A stretch of DNA of 64,000 bases from JACCTU01 sp963700495. Lineage in GTDB: Bacteria; Actinomycetota; Thermoleophilia; Gaiellales; Gaiellaceae. Below the pieces are notes generated by a model. It saw only the letters and a program-made list of their open reading frames with translations, did no database searches and was not told the origin of the DNA. The stretch lies in NCBI GenBank assembly GCA_963700495.1, contig CAVOXT010000001.1, forward strand, positions 248,001 to 312,000, in the 5' to 3' direction. Below, in pieces: positions 1-9,051 of this stretch. Within the stretch, counting starts at the first letter, position 1, and every line of letters begins with the position of its first letter. Both the position numbers and the translations under genes were made by a program.

Positions 1-26
1 GGCCGCACTCCGGTAGAGGTGCGGGC

Positions 27-1073
27 GTGAACCTGATCCCGCAGCAGCCCGTGGGTCCGCGGGCTGATCGTGCTGGCGTTGGCCGCCGTCGCGATCGTGA
101 TGGTCTGGTGGCGCGGGCCGGAGTGGGGGCTCGTCGCCGACGCCTTCCGGCGCGTCGAGTGGTCGTGGATCTTCGCGGCGATCGGCGCTCAACCTGCTCT
201 CGGTCGTCGCGCGCGCGCTCGCCTGGCGGACCGTCGTCCATCAGGCGCTGCCGAAGAACCCGCCGCCGTTCGGGCGGCTGTTCTCCGCGTTCTCGATCGG
301 GCTGCTCGGCAACGCGGTGCTGCCCCGCGCGCACGGGCGAGCTCGCGCGCGTCGCCGTGCTGACGCGGGGCTACCCGCGCGGGCAGGGCTACACGGCGAC
401 GCTCCTCGGGACGGTCTTCACACATCGCCTGTTCGACGTGATCCCGGCGATGCTGCTCGTCGTCTACGTCCTGCTGACCGCGAAGATCCCGCACTGGGCG
501 CTGACGAGCTTCGCGATCGCAGCTGCGCTCGGCGGGATCCTGCTCGTGCGTCGCGCTGGTCACGTCGCGCCTGCGCAAGCCGGTCGTCGAGGAGCTGAGC
601 CGGTTGCGCCGCCTGCTGGCGATGGCGCGCGTCGGGCTGGACGTGCTGCGCTCTCCGGCCGGTGTCGCGGTTGCGATCTTCTTCCAGTGCCTCGGGTGGC
701 TGCTTCCAGCTGCTCGCGGTCTGGATCGCGATGCGCGCGTTCAACATCGACGCGCCGCTGCCCGCGGCGGGGCTCGTGCTGGTGCTGATGAACATCGCCA
801 CGATCTTCCCGCTCTGGCCCGGCAACGTCGGACTGCTCCAGGCAGCGATCGCGCTCCCCCTCGTGTCGTACGGCGTCGCGTACACGACCGGGTTCGCGTA
901 CGGAATCGGGTTGCAGATGCTCGAGATGACGGTCGGCGTCGGCGTCGGGCTGATCTTCCTCGCGCGCGAGGGAGTCTCGTTCGCAATGCTCACGCGCATG
1001 CCGGACCAAGCAGGTCGAACCCCAGCTGCGCGTGGTGACGGAGGACGAGCCTGCGCGCGCTCGCAGCGCCTAG
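27..1073 (+). CDS. Flippase-like (UPF0104 / LPG-synthase TM family) membrane protein, frame broken six times
   Basis: An integral membrane protein of the lysylphosphatidylglycerol-synthase transmembrane / UPF0104 family, which includes flippase-like proteins of the cytoplasmic membrane. Read through in successive frames it gives a continuous product: a first TM helix (IVLALAAVAIVMVWW), then LNLLSVVARALAWRTV, LLGNAVLPARTGELARV (the family's N-x-L-x-P-x-R-x-G-E motif), a helix at DVIPAMLLVVYVLL, and IFPLWPGNVGLLQ (family motif P-x-x-P-G-x-x-G). About 345 residues, the usual size. GTG at 27 is the likely start. Breaks sit near 52, 187, 328, 549, 706 and 1008, all corrected by removing one base, so I read this as one intact gene with sequence errors at a contig edge and not as a real pseudogene. 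Its end overlaps glycerate kinase. Family is fairly sure; substrate unknown. Confidence 0.7.
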
Positions 1074-1948
1074 CAGCCTCAAGGGCGTTCTCGGGGCCCG
1101 CCGGGCGGCTGCCGCGCTTGCGCAGGGGTTCAGGCAGGCAGGCTGGCGCTGCGACGAGCTGGCGGTCGCCGACGGCGGTGAGGGGACTCTCGATGCTCTG
1201 TCTCGCTGGGCGACGGAGCTCAGCAAGGTGGAGGTCAGCGACGCCTTCGGGCGGCCGCGGCTCGCCTGGTGTGATCCGAAGGAGTCAGACCGCGGTCGTC
1301 GAGGCCGCCGCGGTGGTCCCGCTCGATCCTCAGCGCCTCGACGTGCGCGCGGCATCGTCACGCGGTTTCGGCGAGTTGATCGCCGAGGTCGGTGCAGACG
1401 AGCTGATCGTCGGGCTCGGCGGGACGGCGAACATGGATGCCGGCGAAGGGCTGCTCGACGTGCTGCACGAGCTGCCCGCACCGACGCGTGTTGCGTGCGA
1501 CGTGCAGACGAGGCTCGTCGACGCCCCGCGGCTCTACGGTCCGCAGAAGGGCGCGACACCGGAGGACGTTCGCGAGCTGGAGGCACGCTTTCGCGATCAC
1601 CCGTACGGCGGGCTTCCCGGGTCCGGCGCAGGCGGCGGCCTCGGCGCTGCGCTCGCATCGCTCGGAGCGGCGCTCGTTCCGGGCGCGGAGCTCATCCTCG
1701 ACCTGATCGAGTTCGACCCGAAGGGATACGACCTCGTGGTCACCGGCGAGGGGACGGTGGACGAGACGACCTGGGAGGGGAAGGCGCCCGCAGCCGTGCA
1801 GGCCCGCTGCGAGGCCGTCGGGGTTCCCTGCGTTCTGTTCGGCGGTCGCGTGCTCGGGGGCGACGCCGTGCCGCTCTCGGGCGAGCCTGGTCGGGCCTAC
1901 GAGGACTTGCTCGCGCTCGGCGGGCGGCTCGCGCGCGAACGCGGTTAG
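1051..1948 (+). CDS. glxK: Glycerate kinase (GlxK/GarK family), one frameshift
   Basis: Phosphorylates D-glycerate with ATP to 2- or 3-phosphoglycerate in the cytoplasm. Diagnostic segments are the N-terminal APSSLKG, ADGGEGTLDAL, GLGGTANMDAGEGLL near the middle and VTGEGTVDETTWEGKAP near the C-terminus, all typical of the class II glycerate kinase fold. The frame changes once near 1285 (one extra base), between WCDP and TAVVEAA. The best start by alignment memory is the segment LRALAAPSSLKG beginning at CTG 1051; no ATG/GTG/TTG is available in frame before a stop at 1036, so either CTG is used or another base error hides the start. At about 298 residues it is slightly short of the usual 370, the difference lying at the N-terminal and hinge regions. 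It meets the convergent cNMP gene with a 4-base overlap. Confidence 0.82.
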
Positions 1949-2349
1949 TGCCGCTGCTCGACTTGCTTCGCGAGCGCGCGGAGGATCTTCCAGGCGATCG
2001 TCGCGTTCGTCTGAACGAGCGGCCTGAACTCCCACGGGGTGAGGCCGTAGCACTTGAGCTCGGACTCGGCCGTGACCGTGGCCGTCCGCACGCCCTCCGT
2101 GATCAGCGCGATCTCGCCGAAGTGGTCACCCGAGTGGAGCCGGCGCACCTCCTCGCCGCCGACGGTCACCTTCGCCTCGCCGTCGCGGATGATGAAGAAG
2201 CCGACGCCGCCCTCGTTCTCCTTGGCGACGGTCTCGCCGGGCGCGAACGTGCGCTCGTGGACGGTGCGCGCGATCGTCTCCAGCTCGCGCGGGTCGAGCC
2301 CCGAGAAGAGCGGGACACTCTGCAGGAGCTCGGTTGCCTCGGACGCCAC
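1945..2349 (-). CDS. Cyclic nucleotide-binding domain protein
   Basis: A 134-residue protein that is essentially one cNMP-binding beta-barrel (residues about 10-115) with no HTH domain attached. The phosphate-binding cassette is intact: FGEIAL at 77-82 followed by R88-T-A-T-V, the glutamate and arginine that hold ribose and phosphate in CRP-type domains, so nucleotide binding (cAMP or c-di-GMP) is plausible. Without an output domain it may act as a partner or sensor subunit. GTG start at 2349 is supported by a TAGGAT hexamer 6 bases upstream. Gene lies just downstream of xseB on the same strand and its -10 overlaps the xseB stop codon, so it can be transcribed separately. Confidence 0.8.
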   Translation of the reverse strand: MASEATELLQSVPLFSGLDPRELETIARTVHERTFAPGETVAKENEGGVGFFIIRDGEAKVTVGGEEVRRLHSGDHFGEIALITEGVRTATVTAESELKCYGLTPWEFRPLVQTNATIAWKILRALAKQVEQRH

Positions 2350-2355
2350 GGCGCG

Positions 2356-2361
2356 ATCCTA
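2356..2361 (-). promoter_or_regulatory. -10 hexamer TAGGAT for a leaderless transcript of the cNMP gene
   Basis: On the minus strand TAGGAT ends exactly 6 bases before the GTG at 2349, which would place the transcription start on the start codon itself. No Shine-Dalgarno sequence is present. The first three bases are also the xseB stop codon. No convincing -35 is visible. Confidence 0.45.
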
Positions 2362-2571
2362 TCCTGCTGGGCGACTCTGTTCCACGCGCTTCGCGAGCTC
2401 CTCGATCCGGCCCTGCGCGGCGTCGAGCCGCTCGCGACAGAGCCGGTAGAGCTCCTCGCCGCGCTCCCAGAGCGCGAGCGCCTCGTCGAGCGGCGCCTGG
2501 CCGTGCTCGAGTCGCTCGACGATCTGCTCGAGCTCCTTCTGCGCCTGCTCGAAGTTCGGCGGGTCGCTCAT
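2359..2571 (-). CDS. xseB: Exodeoxyribonuclease VII small subunit
   Basis: Small subunit of exonuclease VII, which with XseA degrades single-stranded DNA from both ends in mismatch repair and damage processing. The 70-residue product is the usual size and shows the family pattern FEQAQKELEQIVERLEHGQ, then LDEALALWERGEEL and the C-terminal helix with CRERLDAAQGRIEEL. ATG at 2571 overlaps the XseA stop (ATGA), giving translational coupling and equimolar supply, as is normal for this pair. Confidence 0.93.
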   Translation of the reverse strand: MSDPPNFEQAQKELEQIVERLEHGQAPLDEALALWERGEELYRLCRERLDAAQGRIEELAKRVEQSRPAG

Positions 2572-3783
2572 CGGGTTTCCTCGACGCGCGCGCCGAAGCC
2601 GCCTTCGGCCAGCTGGACGTCGACGTGTGCGCCCGCCTCGAGCGCGGACGACGACCGGAGGATCCCGTCCTCGCCGCGGACGATCGCGTAGCCGCGCGAG
2701 AGTGTCGAGCTCGGGCGAGAGGACACGCAGCCGCGCGGTCGCGTTCTCCAGCGCGGCGCGCTTCCGCTCGACCAGGAGGAGCGGGGCGCTGCGGAGGCGC
2801 TCGTGCAGCGACTCGACGCGGCGGTTCTCACGCTCGACCGCGAGTGCCGGGGCGCGGTTCAGGCGCGCACGGAGCGTCTCGGTTCGATCGTGCTCGCGCT
2901 CGAGTGCGCGCCGGGCGCCGCGCTCGAGCGCCGAGCGCGCCGCGTCGAGGCGCGCGATCAGCTCGGCGAGGTCCGGCACGACGAGCCTTCCGGCGGCGGT
3001 CGGCGTCGACGCACGCACGTCCGCGGCGAGATCGCAGAGCGGAGTGTCCTGCTCGTGCCCGACGGCGGTGACGACGGGAACGGGGCACGTCGCGACGGCG
3101 CGGACGAGCCGCTCGTCGCTGAACGGGAGGAGGTCGTCGAAGCTGCCGCCGCCGCGCGCGAGCACGACGACGTCGACTCCTTCGGCGCAGATCTCTTCCA
3201 GGGAAGCGACCATCGCGGCCGCTGCACGCGGCCCCTGCACGTACGTCTCGGCGACGATGATGTGCGCTGCCGGGAAGCGCGTCGTCGCCGCCGTGATCAC
3301 GTCGCGCTTGGCCGCCGCGTCGTTGCCCGTCACCAGGCCGATCTTTCGGGGGAGGAACGGCAGCTTGCGCTTTCGCGCCTCGGCGAACAGTCCTTCGCCG
3401 GCGAGCTTCTTCTTCAGCCGCTCGAGCGCGGCGAGGTGGTCCCCCACGCCGAACCGCTCGAGCGTGAGCGCGCGGAGCTTGAACTCGCCCTTCGCCGCGA
3501 ACAGCTCCGGCCGGCCGTACACGTGCACGCGCTCGCCGTCGTCGAGCTCGAGCCGGAGCGCGTCGAACTGCCCGCGTGGAATCGAGACGGGCAGCGACGC
3601 GCCGTCGGTCGGGTCCTTGAGCGTGAAGAAGACGTTCGCCCAGCCGCGATGCCGGCGGAGCTCCGTCACCTCGCCCTCGATCCAGATCGTCGGCAGTCGC
3701 GAGATCCATTCGGCGACGCCGCGGTTGAACGACGAGACCGTGTACACCTTCCGGTCGCCGTACTGGAGGGCCTCGACCTTCAC
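2568..3783 (-). CDS. xseA: Exodeoxyribonuclease VII large subunit, one frameshift
   Basis: Catalytic subunit of exonuclease VII (ssDNA exonuclease). N-terminal OB-fold DNA-binding domain (about residues 8-105, with WIEGEVTELRRHRGWANVFFTLKD), catalytic domain with KIGLVTGNDAAAKRDVI, then VLARGGGSFDDLLPFSDE and GHEQDTPLCDLAADVRASTPTAA split over two conserved blocks, a long coiled region and the C-terminal SRGYAIV motif. GTG start at 3783 gives VKVEALQYG; a TAGCAT hexamer lies 7 bases upstream (3791-3796). The frame breaks once near 2704, just before SRGYAIV; restoring it yields about 404 residues, the family's usual length. Followed by xseB with a 4-base overlap. Confidence 0.9.
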
Positions 3784-3797
3784 GAGGCCGATGCTAG

Positions 3798-3995
3798 TTA
3801 GAGCAGGATCTCGGCGGCGGTCTGCGCTTCGCAGCCCGAGCGGACGAGCTCGACGGCCTGGTGCAGATCGGCCTCGCTCGCCGCGATGCGCTCGGCGAGG
3901 GGAAGCGGGAAACCGGCCTCGATGAGCACGTGCAGGCGCCAGCTCTCGACCTTCGCGCGCTCGCTCTGCCTCTCGATGACCTCGGTGTCGCTCAT
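3798..3995 (-). CDS. Small hypothetical protein
   Basis: A 65-residue acidic, largely helical protein (MSDTEVIERQSERAKVESW... then LAERIAASEADLHQAVELV). I do not recognise a named family. It has a proper Shine-Dalgarno (GGAGG about 7 bases before the ATG at 3995), an unbroken frame, and lies 14 bases upstream of xseA on the same strand, as small unknown proteins often do in actinobacterial xseA-xseB neighbourhoods. It contains one cysteine (in RSGCEAQT). No membrane segment or signal peptide. Confidence 0.6.
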   Translation of the reverse strand: MSDTEVIERQSERAKVESWRLHVLIEAGFPLPLAERIAASEADLHQAVELVRSGCEAQTAAEILL

Positions 3996-4049
3996 GGACC
4001 GCCTCCGTTCGTGATCCCTGAGACGATCCCTGCCCTCGTTTGTTGGAGA

Positions 4050-5383
4050 TCAACCCGCCCGGGCGTACGCCTCGTCGATCCGCCTGGCGAGCTCCTGCAG
4101 GCGGGCCTGGATCACGCTGCGCTCCGCATCGACCTCGGCGGTCAGCGACTGGACGCGCGCGGCGATCTCGGTCTCGATCTCGCCGAACCTGCGCTCGAGA
4201 GCCGCGACGGCGTCGTCACGCTGCCGTTCGAGACCGGCTGCGATCTGGCCGAGTCGCTTTTCGAGCCGCGCGGTGCCGGAGTCCGAGATCTGTGCGAGCT
4301 GGTCGGAGAGCACTCCCGTCGCCTCGCGCTCGAAGGAAGCGACGGCGCGCTCGAGCTCGCGTGCGAGCCGCCGAGCCGCATCCTCTCGCGCGTGCTTGAT
4401 CGCTTCGTTGAACTGCTGCGCGGCGATCTCCGAGTAACCCGACGTGGCTCGGTCGATCACACGCTGGAGCTGCTCGAGCTGCTTTCGCTCGATCTCCCCG
4501 AACCCGGTCGTGATCCGCTGCGAGGCGTCCGTTTCCTCGCGCTCGATCTGCTCGCGCAGCGCCTCCTCGCGGCGTCGGAGCCGGTCCGCCGACTTCGTGC
4601 AACGCTCGGCGCCGGTCGGCGGCCTGCGACTCGAGCTCTGCGTTCGCCGTCTGCGCGACCTCTTCGAGTGAGCGGCCGAGCTCCTCGCGCAGGCGCGCGA
4701 CGGACGCGCGCTGCTCTTCGCTCTCCGCCGGCGATGCGCTCGGCGTCTGCGTCGAGACGCGACTCGACCTTTTCGATCACTTCCCGCTGGCGCTCGCCGA
4801 TGCGTGAGATCTGGCCGGCCAGCTGCTCCTGGATGCGTTCGAGATCCTGCGCCCATTCAGCGAACCGGCGCTCGACCTGCTGCTGCGCGGCGCTCAGCGC
4901 GGCCGCGAGCTCGTCGCGTGCGCCCGCCTCGCGGGCGATGAACGCGACGCGCCGTTCCTCGGCAATTCGGCGCTCCTGCTCGGTGAGCTCGGACACGGAG
5001 TCCGCGCGCGCACGGGCGAGCGTGCGCTCGAGCTCGACGGCCCGTTCGGCCGCTTCCTGCTCGATCAGCGCGCGGAGCTGCGCCTCGGCGCGTGCGAAGT
5101 CAGCGTCGAGCTCGCGTCCGCGGCCTACGAGCCGTGAGAGTGCAGAGGCTCCAAGCTCGGCGAACGCGCAGACGGTCAGCCCTGCGGCGGCGACTGCCAG
5201 GGCGAGCTCGGGGTCGAACGCCAGCGCGATCCAGGCAGCGACGGCGGCCGAGCCGATGACACCCGCGAGGATGGACGCCGTTCGCATGGGGAGCCGATTG
5301 CCCGCCGCGGCGGCGAAGGACGCGGCGACGACGACGATCGCCACCGCGAACCCGATCGAGAACCCGACAGCCACGGACTCCAT
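4050..5383 (-). CDS. Membrane-anchored long coiled-coil protein, two frameshifts
   Basis: After correcting two one-base insertions (near 4728 and 4600) this is a protein of about 443 residues. Two or three N-terminal membrane helices occupy residues about 5-80 (VGFSIGFAVAIVVVAASFA and the following IAGVIGSAAVAAWIALAF-like segment), followed by about 350 residues of almost uninterrupted alpha-helical coiled coil rich in Glu, Arg and Ala (AEAQLRALIEQEAAERAVEL; RRFAEWAQDLERIQEQLAGQ; LEKRLGQIAAGLERQRDD). The layout resembles other bacterial single-ended membrane coiled coils such as RmuC-like or apolipoprotein-A-like scaffold proteins, but the RmuC nuclease domain is absent. Divergent from the gene at 5408 with only 24 bases between the starts. 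Function unknown. Confidence 0.7.
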
Positions 5384-5407
5384 CGTAGGCGCTTCTATCG
5401 TTCGCCC

Positions 5408-5959
5408 ATGGACCTCGCGGAGGAGCTGGAGCGAATCGCGGAGATCGCCGCGGGCTACGCCGACGACGGCGAGCAGCTGAGCGGCGTCCTGCCGGCGGAG
5501 GCGGAACCGGGCTTGCGCGTCTACCTGTGCTCCTTCGAGCGGGGAGTCGGGCGTGCTTGGCTGGCCCTCGACGCGGAGGGGGTCCCGCTGGAGAGCCGGA
5601 ACCGAGTCCGCGAGGCCGTGTCGATCGCGGCGCTGTGCGAGTTCGCCGACGAGAGCGCCGGAGGCGGCGACCTGTCCGAGCTCCGCTCACAGCTGGTCGC
5701 GCTGCGGCTGACCGAGAACCCGCCGGGGATCGACGAGGCGGAGGCCGCCGCGCTCGCGCTCGAAGCGGTCGTGGGCTCGCCTCCGAGGCTTGCCACGCCG
5801 GCGCATCTCGATGCCGTGGGTGCCGCCGCACGAACACTCGAGCGGGCGCTCGGCGACAGCTCCTCGTCGCCCTTCGTGGCAGCGATGCAGCAGGCGCGAT
5901 GGGTCGTGGAGGAGCTCGCCGGCGAGGTCGAGGCGGGCTACAAGCGACCGCTAGAGTAG
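5408..5959 (+). CDS. Hypothetical protein (183 aa)
   Basis: Unrecognised 183-residue acidic cytoplasmic protein. The middle carries a clear amphipathic strand pattern (LRVYLCSFERGVGRAWLALDAEG) and the C-terminal half is mostly helical, ending AMQQARWVVEELAGEVEAGY. No signal peptide or membrane helix. Frame is intact and codon usage matches the neighbours. ATG at 5408 has TATCGT 6 bases upstream (5396-5401) and no Shine-Dalgarno, consistent with leaderless expression. The next gene follows after 4 bases, so the two probably form an operon. Confidence 0.65.
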   Translation: MDLAEELERIAEIAAGYADDGEQLSGVLPAEAEPGLRVYLCSFERGVGRAWLALDAEGVPLESRNRVREAVSIAALCEFADESAGGGDLSELRSQLVALRLTENPPGIDEAEAAALALEAVVGSPPRLATPAHLDAVGAAARTLERALGDSSSSPFVAAMQQARWVVEELAGEVEAGYKRPLE

Positions 5960-5963
5960 GGGG

Positions 5964-6260
5964 ATGGAAGGCGGTGGCCTCGGTTTCCCCTTCGGCGGCG
6001 ACCCGGACGATCTCCTGCGCGGCCTGCGCGAGTTCGCCGAGCAGCAGGCGGAGTCCGTGCAGGAGGCCCAGCGCGAGCAGTTCGCGACGCTGACGCTCAA
6101 CACTGCCGTCGAGCTGACGGGGGCCGCTCTCTCGCAGCTGAACGTCTCGGGCCAGCCTGAAGAGCAGGCGATGGCCCTCCGTGACGCCATGCGGGTGCTC
6201 TTCCCCGAGGCGGTCGCGCTCGTGAGCGCCGCCCGCCAGGGGTTCATGCGCGAGCGCTGA
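5964..6260 (+). CDS. Small hypothetical protein (98 aa)
   Basis: 98-residue protein with a glycine-rich start (MEGGGLGFPFGGDPDDLL) followed by helices rich in Gln, Glu and Ala (LREFAEQQAESVQEAQREQF). I do not recognise the family. It is 4 bases downstream of the preceding unknown gene. A TAGAGT hexamer (5952-5957) sits 6 bases before the ATG, overlapping the end of the upstream gene, and a G-rich stretch immediately before the ATG could alternatively serve as a weak ribosome site. Confidence 0.6.
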   Translation: MEGGGLGFPFGGDPDDLLRGLREFAEQQAESVQEAQREQFATLTLNTAVELTGAALSQLNVSGQPEEQAMALRDAMRVLFPEAVALVSAARQGFMRER

Positions 6261-6278
6261 TTTGCCGATAGAGGCGGT

Positions 6279-7463
6279 GTGCGGCGCCTCCTCGTCCTGC
6301 TTCTGCTCGCGCTCGTGGTCGCCCCCTCGGCGCGCGCTGACTCCGACCTGCTGGTCGGGGTCGTCGACGACCAGTTGAAGTGGACGGCGCACCCGAAGCC
6401 GACGACCGCGGTGCTACGCGATCTCGGACTCGGCGCGCTCCGCGTTCCGCTGACGTGGCGTCGCGGGACCGTGCGTCTGAAGGCGAGTGACATCGCGGAG
6501 ATGAACCACATCGTCGGCGCCACGTTCCCGATGAGGATCGTCCTGACCGTTGCGGGGCCCGCACGCGAGGCGCCGCGCACCGATGCCGACCGCGCCCAGT
6601 ACTGCTCGTACGTCCGCGACGCACTCGCGCGCTACCCGGCGATCAACGACGTCACGATCTGGAACGAGGTCAACTCCAACGACTTCTGGCAGCCGCAGTT
6701 CGAAAACGGCGCGAGCGTCGCGCCGCGCGAGTACGGCCTCCTGCTCGCGCGCTGCTACGACACGCTGAAGCAGTTCCGGCCGCGTCTCAACCTGATGACC
6801 GACACCTCGCCGCGCGGGAACGACAACCCGTTCGCGGTGTCGAACGCGAGTCACTCGCCCGGCATGTTCGTGCGCAAGCTCGGCGACGCCTACCGCGCGA
6901 CCGGACGAACGCGACCGATCTTCGACAACGTCGGCCATCACCCTTACGGAGATTTCTCGCTCGAGAGCCCGTTCGCCCGGCACCCGAACACCGGGTCGAT
7001 CGGCGAGGGCGACTACGACAAGCTCGTCGCCGCTTACGGCGAGGCGTTCGCCGGAACCGATCAGCCGACAATCGGCACCGGGGCGCGGATCTACTACCTC
7101 GAGGACGGCTTCGAGACGACGGTCGCCTCGACGAAACGTTCGATCTACAGCGGAGTCGAGCGTGCGCGCACGGTCGGGTCGGAAGCGCTCCACGCGGAGC
7201 AGATGGTCGACTCGGTCAGGCTCGCCTACTGCCAGCCGTACGTCGCGTCGTTCTTCAACTTCCTCCTCACCGACGAGAAACGGCTCGCAGGCTGGCAGTC
7301 CGGGCTGCTCTGGGCCGACGGGACGAAGAAGCCGGCATATGCGGCGTTCAAGAGCGTGATCCGCGAGGTGCGAACACGGACCGTGAACTGCGCGGCCGTG
7401 CGGAAGAAAGAAGCCGACACGCTTGCCGGAGGCTTCATCTTCCTGCCGCCCCGCAAGCCCTGA
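6279..7463 (+). CDS. Secreted glycoside hydrolase-like TIM-barrel protein
   Basis: A 394-residue exported protein. Residues 1-20 form a signal peptide (RRLLVLLLLALVVAPSARA, cleaved after ARA). The rest fits a (beta/alpha)8 glycosidase of clan GH-A: strand-4 motif VTIWNEVNSNDFW near residue 128 supplies the N-E pair of the acid/base, and a later segment PTIGTGARIYYLEDGFETT could hold the second carboxylate. The exact GH family (GH5, GH39 or GH42-like) cannot be fixed by eye. GTG start at 6279. Two cysteines late in the protein (YCQPY, NCAAV) might pair. Downstream proline dehydrogenase has its own promoter. Confidence 0.65.
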   Translation: MRRLLVLLLLALVVAPSARADSDLLVGVVDDQLKWTAHPKPTTAVLRDLGLGALRVPLTWRRGTVRLKASDIAEMNHIVGATFPMRIVLTVAGPAREAPRTDADRAQYCSYVRDALARYPAINDVTIWNEVNSNDFWQPQFENGASVAPREYGLLLARCYDTLKQFRPRLNLMTDTSPRGNDNPFAVSNASHSPGMFVRKLGDAYRATGRTRPIFDNVGHHPYGDFSLESPFARHPNTGSIGEGDYDKLVAAYGEAFAGTDQPTIGTGARIYYLEDGFETTVASTKRSIYSGVERARTVGSEALHAEQMVDSVRLAYCQPYVASFFNFLLTDEKRLAGWQSGLLWADGTKKPAYAAFKSVIREVRTRTVNCAAVRKKEADTLAGGFIFLPPRKP

Positions 7464-7475
7464 CGGCCGGCCCTC

Positions 7476-7481
7476 TACAAT
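7476..7481 (+). promoter_or_regulatory. -10 hexamer TACAAT for proline dehydrogenase
   Basis: TACAAT, a near-consensus -10, ends 11 bases before the GTG at 7493 in the 29-base gap after the glycosidase gene. It would give a transcript with a leader of about 4-5 bases or none. No -35 of the TTGACA type is seen. Confidence 0.45.
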
Positions 7482-7492
7482 CCCGCGCGCCC

Positions 7493-8398
7493 GTGATCAT
7501 CGATCGCGCGATCGCCCGTCTGCTCCCCGCCGTGCCGAAGACGGTCGTGCGGATGATCGCGAGCCGATACATCGCAGGCGAAGACGTCGATGACGCGGTC
7601 GCGACGGTCGAGGGACTGAACGCAGAGGGCAAGTCCGCGACGATCGACGTACTCGGCGAGGAGATCGGCACGCCGGAGGAGGCGCAGGAGATCATGCGCG
7701 CGTACCAGAACGTCTTCGAGGCGATCCGAGAACGTGGTCTCGACGCCAACGTGAGCGTGAAGCTGACGGGGCTCGGGCTCAAGCTCGACTACGAGCTCTG
7801 CCGCACGAATCTCGAGACCGTGGTGCGTCACGCCGCAGAGATGGACAACTTCGTGCGGATCGACATGGAGGACTCGTCGACGACCGACGACGCACTCCGG
7901 CTCTACCGTGAGCTGCGCGAAGGGGGCCTCGACAACGTCGGCGTGGTGTTCCAGGCTCGGTTGCGCCGCACGCTCGACGACATCGCCGGGCTCGCCGACC
8001 TGCGTCCGAACGTGCGGATCTGCAAGGGTATCTACCTGGAGCCAGAGTGGATCGCATTCACCGGTTTCGAGGAGATCCGCGCGAGCTTCGTGCGCTGCCT
8101 GGAGGCGCTGTTCCGGACGGCCTCGTACGTGGGGGTTGCGACCCACGACGAGTTCCTGATCTCGGAGGCCAAGCGCATCGCGCGGGATGATCCCTTCGAG
8201 TTCCAGATGCTGCTCGGCGTGCGGGAGTCGCTCGGCGACGAGCTCGTGCATGACGGGCACCGGCTCCGGCTCTACGTCCCGTTCGGTCGGCAGTGGTACG
8301 AGTACTCGCTTCGGCGGCTCCAGGAGAACCCGCGCATCGCCGGCTACGTCGCGACCGACATGGTCGGGCGGTTGATCCCCGGACGGAACGGCTCCTAG
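7493..8398 (+). CDS. putA/pruA-type PRODH: Proline dehydrogenase (monofunctional)
   Basis: FAD enzyme that oxidises L-proline to delta-1-pyrroline-5-carboxylate, passing electrons to the quinone pool. The 301-residue TIM barrel is the typical monofunctional size. Diagnostic parts are NVSVKLTGLGLKLDY, the FAD/substrate strands FVRIDMEDSSTTDDALRLY and GVVFQARLRRTLDDI, RICKGIYLEPEWIAF, and the C-terminal RLYVPFGRQWYEYSLRRLQ with the paired arginines (RR in YSLRRL) that bind the proline carboxylate. GTG start at 7493. No P5C dehydrogenase gene lies in the window, so the second step is encoded elsewhere. Confidence 0.9.
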   Translation: MIIDRAIARLLPAVPKTVVRMIASRYIAGEDVDDAVATVEGLNAEGKSATIDVLGEEIGTPEEAQEIMRAYQNVFEAIRERGLDANVSVKLTGLGLKLDYELCRTNLETVVRHAAEMDNFVRIDMEDSSTTDDALRLYRELREGGLDNVGVVFQARLRRTLDDIAGLADLRPNVRICKGIYLEPEWIAFTGFEEIRASFVRCLEALFRTASYVGVATHDEFLISEAKRIARDDPFEFQMLLGVRESLGDELVHDGHRLRLYVPFGRQWYEYSLRRLQENPRIAGYVATDMVGRLIPGRNGS

Positions 8399-8400
8399 CG

Positions 8401-9027
8401 CTAACGAAGCTTGCGCGCGTGCAGGAGGAAGGTCTCCGGGAGGCGCCCGTCGTGGAACGAGCCGGGGCCGGCGGGGTACTCCTCGAGCGCCCGGACGGAG
8501 AGGTTGTGTCGCGCGAGCGCTCCGACGAGCTGGCCGAGTCGGTGGAAGCCCGGGCCGAAGTAGTCCTCGCGCCAGTGCATCAGCCCGTCGACGCAGAGCG
8601 AGGCCGGGTGCTCGTCGTACAGCAGGAGGTCGCCGCCGGGGCGGAGCGCGCTCGCGAGTGTCGAGGCGAGACGGTCGAGGTCGCGTGCGGACTGGACGGT
8701 CTCGCGCCCGGCGTAGACGAGGTCGAAACGGGAACGCTGGAGCTCGGCGGGCAGCGAATCCAGCTCCGCGTGGATCCAGAGGACCGACGGGCCGTGGGCG
8801 CGCGCGGTCTGGAGCGCGCCGTCGGATGGGTCGACGCCCGTGACGCTCGCGCCGAGCTCGACGAACTCGAGCGTCGCGCCCCCGGAGCCGGCACCGAGGT
8901 GCAGGACGCGCTTGTCGTGCAGATCGGTGAGCGACTCGCGGACCTGCGGCGGCAGCTTCGCCTCGCCCCGCTCGACGGGCTGGTGCGCGTGGTCCCAGGC
9001 GCGCAGGTTCTCGTCGGTGGGTTCCAC
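8401..9027 (-). CDS. Class I SAM-dependent methyltransferase
   Basis: 208-residue cytosolic methyltransferase of the Rossmann type. Motif I is VLHLGAGSGGATLEFVELGA (SAM-binding GxGxG), followed by the acidic ribose-binding residue in TGVDPSDGALQTAR, and the strand-4 motif FDLVYAGRETVQ with LRPGGDLLLYDEHPA after it. The substrate is unknown; similarity to Methyltransf_11/25-type small-molecule enzymes is general. The start is GTG at 9027 (VEPTDENLRAWDHAHQ), chosen because a TATCGT hexamer (9034-9039, minus strand) is exactly 6 bases upstream and because longer versions run into a palindromic repeat. Convergent with proline dehydrogenase, 2 bases apart. Confidence 0.8.
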   Translation of the reverse strand: MEPTDENLRAWDHAHQPVERGEAKLPPQVRESLTDLHDKRVLHLGAGSGGATLEFVELGASVTGVDPSDGALQTARAHGPSVLWIHAELDSLPAELQRSRFDLVYAGRETVQSARDLDRLASTLASALRPGGDLLLYDEHPASLCVDGLMHWREDYFGPGFHRLGQLVGALARHNLSVRALEEYPAGPGSFHDGRLPETFLLHARKLR

Positions 9028-9033
9028 GCGCCG

Positions 9034-9039
9034 ACGATA
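9034..9039 (-). promoter_or_regulatory. -10 hexamer TATCGT for the methyltransferase gene
   Basis: On the minus strand TATCGT ends 6 bases before the GTG at 9027, the spacing expected when transcription begins at the start codon. It lies between the gene and the palindromic repeat pair. Confidence 0.4.
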
Positions 9040-9051
9040 GCGCGCTTTCAG

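Noticed and set aside
27..1948. Flippase-like gene and glycerate kinase as pseudogenes
   Set aside because: All breaks are +1 and protein sequence is conserved between them; base errors explain them better than decay.
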